Below are positions 21,674 to 25,495 of a DNA stretch of 25,495 nt, piece by piece. This stretch comes from an uncultured Eubacteriales bacterium. GTDB taxonomy: Bacteria; Bacillota; Clostridia; Oscillospirales; CAG-272. The notes under the pieces were generated by a model. That model saw only the letters and a list, made by a program, of their open reading frames with translations. It searched no databases and had not been told where the DNA came from. The stretch is taken from positions 1 through 25,495 of the forward strand of contig CAKSVM010000045.1 in assembly GCA_934503195.1 (NCBI GenBank). Direction: 5' to 3'. Position numbers and translations under genes: made by a program. Every line of letters starts with the position of its first letter. The stretch's first letter is position 1.

Positions 21674-22300
21674 TCATTCCATGTTCCCGGTAATGTAATA
21701 ATCGCAGTATTCCCCGCCGGAAGCGATCGTCTGCTTCCGGTGCAGCACTCCGTGCTGAAGATTTATCATAACGTTGTCAAGCTCGCAGAAAAGCGGCATC
21801 AGCTCGGACACACCGAGCTTTTTCGCGTAAGCGCAGATCGGACAGCGCGTGATCCGGTAATAACACGCTCCCTCTCCCGGCTGGCCGACAAAATCCACCT
21901 TGAACGACGTCGGATACATACGCTCCTTTTTGGGAGTGTACCACTTCACATACTTCACGATGACCTTCTTGTTCGCCGCCTTGCCCTTTTCGGTATTGAG
22001 GTCGGTCATGCCGAAATACCATTTGATATGGTGAAGCGAGCGGCGCATCATCTCCTGTATCGTCTCGGGCGGAATCTTCTTTTCGCTCGCGATATAAGGC
22101 GCGACAAAGGCCAGCGCGAAAAGCTCGTTATACGCCATCGGATTGTCATCGCCGATATCGTCGGCCTTTTCGACCAGTTCACGATAGACCACCCGGCTCT
22201 TTTTCATTACCTCTCCGGCGTACGGCTTTCCGTACCTTTCCTCAATAACCTTCTTCATCTGCCCCTGAAAAATCAGAAAATAAAAGCCATTATATTTCAT
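21674..22300 (-). CDS. L-2-amino-thiazoline-4-carboxylic acid hydrolase family protein
   Basis: A 208-residue cytoplasmic protein resembling the ATC hydrolase family, named for an enzyme that opens the L-2-amino-thiazoline-4-carboxylate ring on the way to cysteine. Members in gut Clostridia are mostly uncharacterised. Supporting features are the C-terminal signature TRCPICAYAKKLG, then LMPLFCELDN and LHRKQTIASGGEYCDYYI, with conserved cysteines and acidic residues. The N-terminal half is helical and lacks a signal peptide. GGAGG lies well before the ATG. It is the last gene of a minus-strand group with the membrane protein at 22447 and the methyltransferases; the 146-base gap to that gene may hold a promoter or a gene remnant. 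The actual substrate is not known. Confidence 0.72.
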   Translation of the reverse strand: MKYNGFYFLIFQGQMKKVIEERYGKPYAGEVMKKSRVVYRELVEKADDIGDDNPMAYNELFALAFVAPYIASEKKIPPETIQEMMRRSLHHIKWYFGMTDLNTEKGKAANKKVIVKYVKWYTPKKERMYPTSFKVDFVGQPGEGACYYRITRCPICAYAKKLGVSELMPLFCELDNVMINLQHGVLHRKQTIASGGEYCDYYITGNME

Positions 22301-22315
22301 CTTACATTCCTCCGT

Positions 22316-22381
22316 TCATTCCATCAGATATTTTATCATGTTCTCGCGGCCTTCCTTCGCGTCCGGGACGGAGACAATGTA
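22316..22381 (-). pseudogene. Possible C-terminal gene remnant before the ATC-hydrolase-like gene
   Basis: On the minus strand a stop-bounded frame of 21 codons reads YIVSVPDAKEGRENMIKYLM plus E and ends in TGA just before the ribosome site of the next gene. Its composition looks like a genuine protein C-terminus rather than random sequence, and no start with a ribosome site precedes it. It may be the remains of a deleted gene; the family is not recognised. The rest of the gap to 22446 shows nothing clear. Confidence 0.25.
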
Positions 22382-22446
22382 TCATAGACCATATCGATAT
22401 TCCGCTTACCTTAAACGAATTCAGCCATTGCTTTTCACACAATCTG

Positions 22447-23139
22447 TCAGTTCCGCGCTTTTTTCATAGTCACGAGCAGTCCGCCAAAACTCCATAGCCT
22501 GCCAAAGGCTATCCAAACGCAGGTCATCGCGTTCACGAAAGGCTGATTCCCGAAAACATTCGGCAGAACGGCGATAAGCATTCCGATCGGCATCGAAAAG
22601 ATCAGACACCACCTCGGATACGGCATCTTCCCGGCCGCGAAGGCCTTTATCCTTGTGACTTCGAGAACAGCGAAGAAGATCCAGAAGAGAATGAAAGCCG
22701 GAAGAAGGAAGTAAGCGGCGTATTTTATTAAAGGCTCGTCCGCGAGTCCATGCTTCGCCAGAAAGACAATCGCGCAGGTCGGCACATGAAAGCCGCAGGC
22801 TCCGAAAATCAGATATCCGAAGATTCCCGCCCGGTAGCTGTGCGCGCACTCCGGCGAGCGTCCGGCCATCAATCGGTAGATCCCAAAGAAGCTCAGCCCT
22901 TTGAGCGTCATTCCGAAAAGCCCGAGAAGTGCCGCCGCGAAAATTCCGCCGTCCGGGGTGGAAGTGTACGCCGAGAGCATCCGCAAAATTCCCTCCGCCG
23001 TCTCGTCCTCAACTCCCCAACCAAGAATCATGTCCCCGGCAAAATGGAGCAGTGAGGCAATAAAACCGATGGTCAGCAGCTTTTTGACGCGCGGCCAGTC
23101 GAGCTTATCCGAAATCCCGATGTCATTGAAATTCCGCAT
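22447..23139 (-). CDS. Multi-pass membrane protein of unknown function
   Basis: A 230-residue integral membrane protein with about six hydrophobic segments: GFIASLLHFAGDMILGWG, IFAAALLGLFGMTLKGLSFF, a segment near residue 105-125, FLLPAFILFWIFFAVLEV, CLIFSMPIGMLIAVLP and a C-terminal one. The membrane-embedded H32/D35 and the conserved-looking GxHVPTC segment suggest a specific function, but none is known. It may belong to the DUF6796 group of clostridial membrane proteins; that assignment is from memory and tentative. AAAGGA lies upstream of the ATG. It follows the methyltransferase gene at 23169 by 29 bases and is probably cotranscribed with it. Confidence 0.78.
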   Translation of the reverse strand: MRNFNDIGISDKLDWPRVKKLLTIGFIASLLHFAGDMILGWGVEDETAEGILRMLSAYTSTPDGGIFAAALLGLFGMTLKGLSFFGIYRLMAGRSPECAHSYRAGIFGYLIFGACGFHVPTCAIVFLAKHGLADEPLIKYAAYFLLPAFILFWIFFAVLEVTRIKAFAAGKMPYPRWCLIFSMPIGMLIAVLPNVFGNQPFVNAMTCVWIAFGRLWSFGGLLVTMKKARN

Positions 23140-23168
23140 TGTGTTTTTTCATCCTTTTCAGATCAAAT

Positions 23169-24005
23169 TTACTCGCCAAAGCAGATCTTCACGATCCGCA
23201 TCTTCATCATCCCATCGCCGACCTTTGACAAAAAGCGGAAAAATCCGCTGACCGACGGATCCTTAAGATCATTGTACCCGAGCATATATCCGCGGGTCGA
23301 GACCTTAAGAGCGGGATTCCAAGCCGAAATTTCGCGTTCGGCGTCCTCGACCGAGAAATACGCGCCGACGTCCTTTATCTCGGCGTCCTTTATCCACGTT
23401 TTGAGCATCAGCTTCACCGCTTTTTTATTCGCCGCGTCGAAGACAAGCACGCCGCCGCCAAATGCCTCTGACATTTTGCAAACGAGTGTCCTCACCTGCT
23501 CTTTGAGAAAATAATAGAACACTCCGGCGGCGATGAAAAACGCGCCCTCCGAGGCGTCGATTTCATTGAACCACGCCGTGTCATTAAGGTCGCAGGGGAT
23601 GTTTTTCTCGCGCTCCCCGGTGGGAAGCAGTTCATTCCGCACCGAAATCACTCCGGGAAAATCGAGATTATAGATCTTGCAGCTTCCGTTGTCGCAGTTT
23701 CGTCCGGTGTCGTCAAGCCCGCAGCCGAGGTTCACCACGGCCGCGCGGGGGTGGGATTTCAGATAGTCGCGCACCTCAAAGGCGAGGTCGTTCTGACGCA
23801 TCGCGGCCTCAAGAAAGCCGAATCTCTGCATCATGCTCTCTGACTTCTTTTCGAGTGCCGAGAAATCATAGTCAATCTCCTTCATAAGCCTTACAGCCGT
23901 CTCGTCGCGATAGAGATTCGGATAAAGCTCCGAACACATTTTTCTGCCGTAAAGCGGGATGACCAGCGTCTCCTGCACGGTGTTTTTCTCGATTCTATAT
24001 TTCAT
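23169..24005 (-). CDS. LCM/PPM1-type SAM-dependent methyltransferase (A)
   Basis: A 278-residue class I methyltransferase of the leucine carboxyl methyltransferase/PPM1/TcmP group (O-methylation, mostly of small molecules or carboxyl groups). The SAM-binding loop is AVVNLGCGLDDTGRN (about 89-103) and the ribose-binding acidic strand is IYNLDFPG with D115. The N-terminal EIDYDFS segment is typical of the group. It is clearly paralogous to the methyltransferase at 24174. GAGGAAAC precedes the ATG. The gap from that gene (168 bases) holds small hairpins such as GCTCTTC/GAAGAGC and GCGGG/CCCGC but no clear promoter. The substrate is unknown. Confidence 0.87.
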   Translation of the reverse strand: MKYRIEKNTVQETLVIPLYGRKMCSELYPNLYRDETAVRLMKEIDYDFSALEKKSESMMQRFGFLEAAMRQNDLAFEVRDYLKSHPRAAVVNLGCGLDDTGRNCDNGSCKIYNLDFPGVISVRNELLPTGEREKNIPCDLNDTAWFNEIDASEGAFFIAAGVFYYFLKEQVRTLVCKMSEAFGGGVLVFDAANKKAVKLMLKTWIKDAEIKDVGAYFSVEDAEREISAWNPALKVSTRGYMLGYNDLKDPSVSGFFRFLSKVGDGMMKMRIVKICFGE

Positions 24006-24173
24006 TTCGTTTCCTCACTTTCTCGTTTTTCACGCGATAACCTGTGCGCCGCGCAGCTCTTCCGAAGAGCGCGGGATTCCCGCAAGAGCCGGCGAACCGT
24101 TTCCCATATCCGTAAAAGCGCGCCGCGGAGTGTCACCGCTCCGGATCAGGAATCCGCACTCAAAATACTTCAT

Positions 24174-24962
24174 CTACTCTTTTGAGAGCATTATAATTTT
24201 GTTTGAGATATTCCGGACAAGCGGAATTTTGTCAAGCAGCTTGTAAATCGGTGCGAAAGCCGCCATTCCCTCGGTCAGACTGTGCTCGCCGATGAGGCAG
24301 AAGCCGGGCAGAAGCTTTTCGAGAGCCTTGCCGTCCTTAACGCCCCAGCTGAATTTCGCGCCGCTTCCCTCGATCGACTTCTCCTTGAAGCTTTTCACAA
24401 CCATCGGATTCATCGTTTCGACAAAGATCGACACGTTCTCGAATCTCGCGGAGATAACCTCAAAGATCCGCTTCACGTCGGATTCAGAGAGATACATTGT
24501 CAGCCCCTCGATGATTACAAGCGCGCGGGAGCCGGATTCAGAGACCAAAGCTCCCCAGTCGTCCATAGCGGACATGGCGATTGTCGAGATTACGCCGCTC
24601 TCGGGGAGGAGCTTTTCGCGCACGGCGATCGTTTCGGGGAGGTCGAGATTATACCAGTGCGAATATCCCTTCATCCGATAGCAGCGGGTATCGAGTCCGC
24701 AGGCGATATTCACGACCACCGCGCCGTGATTTTCCGATAGGAAATCGCGCACAAGGCTGTCAAGGACTATAGTTCGCGCGATGACGCCGTCGTGCATCGC
24801 GCGATCCTTTTCGGCGAGAGAGAAATCATAATCAAGCCCGCCGATGATCTCCTCGGCCTTTTTGTCATGAATCGCGCCGCGTCCGCCGCTCTCCTTCGCG
24901 CGGGCATAAATGGTTTGCAACATAGTCTCCGGCACACCGGAAAGAGTGATTTTTTCGTTCAT
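24174..24962 (-). CDS. LCM/PPM1-type SAM-dependent methyltransferase (B)
   Basis: A 262-residue class I methyltransferase of the same group. The SAM loop AVVVNIACGLDTRCYRM (about 81-97) and the acidic YNLDLPE (D106) match family expectations more closely than in its neighbour. EGLTMYLSESDV corresponds to the family's conserved active-site strand. It shares the N-terminal layout (GGLDYDFS) with methyltransferase A, pointing to a tandem duplication. It is the first gene of the minus-strand group, with a promoter at 25086-25114 and a leader of about 120 nt. GGAG sequences lie just before the ATG. The substrate is unknown. Confidence 0.88.
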   Translation of the reverse strand: MNEKITLSGVPETMLQTIYARAKESGGRGAIHDKKAEEIIGGLDYDFSLAEKDRAMHDGVIARTIVLDSLVRDFLSENHGAVVVNIACGLDTRCYRMKGYSHWYNLDLPETIAVREKLLPESGVISTIAMSAMDDWGALVSESGSRALVIIEGLTMYLSESDVKRIFEVISARFENVSIFVETMNPMVVKSFKEKSIEGSGAKFSWGVKDGKALEKLLPGFCLIGEHSLTEGMAAFAPIYKLLDKIPLVRNISNKIIMLSKE

Positions 24963-25002
24963 ATGATCTCCGCCTCCGAGTTTTCAGTCGTTTTGCATGA
25001 TG

Positions 25003-25114
25003 GGTTAGTGCAAGCTAACCATTCTTCATAAAAGCCGCCCGGCAAAGGCGTACAAAACCGCCTGGCTGTTTTATCTGACAAGACTATTATACCACGCAAA
25101 TCCCCGTTTTGCAA
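25003..25114 (-). promoter_or_regulatory. Promoter and structured leader of the methyltransferase group
   Basis: On the minus strand TTGCAA (25109-25114), a 17-base spacer and TATAAT (25086-25091, preceded by TGG) form a strong promoter. The roughly 120-nt leader holds a hairpin (CTAACC/GGTTAG, 25003-25020) and a GCC/GGC-rich stem near 25034-25062, plus several 4-5 codon start-stop frames. The stems do not match a riboswitch class I know. Confidence 0.7.
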
Positions 25115-25363
25115 GAGGATTTGCGATTTTTTCCGGGCAGTATAAAAAAATTCTTCCGGCGGCGGTTCGCCGTAGGCGGAAGATCGGTGGGATGTTTGCA
25201 AGTCGGAGTGAGATTCCAGAGTCGCGGCGGGAGTGGAAAGACGGAGAAACGCGGGCAAACGATGTTTACGGAAAACGCGGATGGGTGAAAGCAGGGATAC
25301 CGCCAAGAAAGCAGGCAGGCAATATGGACGGGCTGCGCGGGCGTAGAATCCGGGGAACTATCC
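25115..25363. other. Stretch without a credible gene
   Basis: Open frames exist on both strands here but lack ribosome sites and show biased, repeat-like composition, so none is called. One hairpin is visible: CTTCCG (25153-25158) and CGGAAG (25177-25182) enclose a CGG-TTCG-CCG inner stem (25163-25172). Confidence 0.5.
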
Positions 25364-25494
25364 GGGCGAGCTTTCACGGCGAGCTTCGCTCGCCCGCAGG
25401 CGGCACGAATGTGCCGTCGGCCTCGCCTCGCGAGGTCGATGGCGCGCGGAGCGCGCCACCTGCCCCCTGACGGCGGCCGTCGGCCGCCGGCAGG
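25364..25494. repeat. Array of five back-to-back GC-rich hairpins
   Basis: Five short perfect hairpins follow one another with almost no gap: GGCGAGC-ttc-GCTCGCC (25378-25394), CGGCAC-gaat-GTGCCG (25401-25416), CCTCGC-ctc-GCGAGG (25421-25435), GGCGCGC-gga-GCGCGCC (25441-25457) and CGGCGGCC-gtc-GGCCGCCG (25471-25489). The last is wrapped in CCTGCC/GGCAGG (25459-25464, 25489-25494). A second GGGCGAGC (25364-25371) can pair with the same partner as the first hairpin, giving two exclusive folds. The array runs to the window edge and may continue. Confidence 0.75.
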
Positions 25495-25495
25495 G

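Noticed and set aside
24040..24090. Short GC-rich hairpins between the two methyltransferase genes
   Set aside because: The stems are 5-7 bp without a T-tail on the coding strand, too weak to call a terminator.
25003..25080. Riboswitch in the methyltransferase leader
   Set aside because: The visible stems do not match the SAM, SAH or other riboswitch cores I know, so it is left as an unclassified structured leader.
25087..25377. Minus-strand open frames overlapping the methyltransferase promoter
   Set aside because: They run through a consensus promoter, have Pro/Arg/Ser-rich composition and no ribosome site.
25192..25470. Plus-strand open frame of 92 codons over the hairpin region
   Set aside because: It has no ribosome site, is Arg/Gly/Pro/Ala-rich, and its second half is just the translation of the hairpin array. 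Likely not a gene.

Overview
The window looks like a chromosome segment from an uncultured, fairly GC-rich Clostridia-type Firmicute (Oscillospiraceae-like gut or rumen lineage). This is inferred from gene content (IreB, YgiQ, an MreB-like actin, a DacF/PBP5-like protein, MATE, a Xer-type recombinase), strong Shine-Dalgarno sites, textbook sigma-A promoters with 17-bp spacers, and many short intergenic hairpins. No rRNA, tRNA or CRISPR array was seen.

Layout. (a) 1-6500 is a housekeeping/cell-envelope block. A divergent MreB-like gene (-) and YgiQ radical-SAM gene (+) share an intergenic region whose two -35 boxes are mirror images. An ireB-ribF-D-Ala-D-Ala carboxypeptidase-like run follows and ends at a strong terminator. 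A predicted 38-residue membrane peptide comes next. (b) 6500-10250 holds a MATE exporter (-), a Xer-type tyrosine recombinase (-), and two unknown membrane-protein genes (+) divergent from it. (c) 10254-10583 is a non-coding stretch carrying a 180-bp MITE-like palindrome with near-perfect 22-bp terminal inverted repeats, a separate perfect 15-bp dyad, and a leader hairpin. (d) 10584-21654 is a carbohydrate-use region. It contains two GH78 alpha-L-rhamnosidase-like enzymes, two paralogous solute-binding lipoproteins, two AraC regulators each divergent from one lipoprotein gene, and a CBM9-like secreted protein whose signal peptide is split by an apparent 1-base frameshift. A decayed IS200-like element lies between the two modules. 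No ABC permease is encoded here. (e) 21674-24962 holds an ATC-hydrolase-family protein, a multi-pass membrane protein and two tandem LCM/PPM1-type SAM methyltransferases, all on the minus strand. (f) 25115-25495 has no credible gene and ends in a run of five back-to-back GC-rich hairpins cut by the window edge.

How the genes may work together. The GH78 enzymes lack signal peptides, so they probably act in the cytoplasm on imported rhamnose-containing oligosaccharides captured by the lipoproteins. The AraC proteins are likely local regulators, and permeases would have to be supplied from elsewhere in the genome. IreB, MreB and the carboxypeptidase-like protein point to envelope homeostasis in the left part. 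The most unusual items are the hairpin array, the MITE-like palindrome, the permease-less twin modules with symmetric operator-like sequences, the frameshifted secreted protein, and a PBP5-like protein that keeps SxxK but has altered SxN and KTG motifs.
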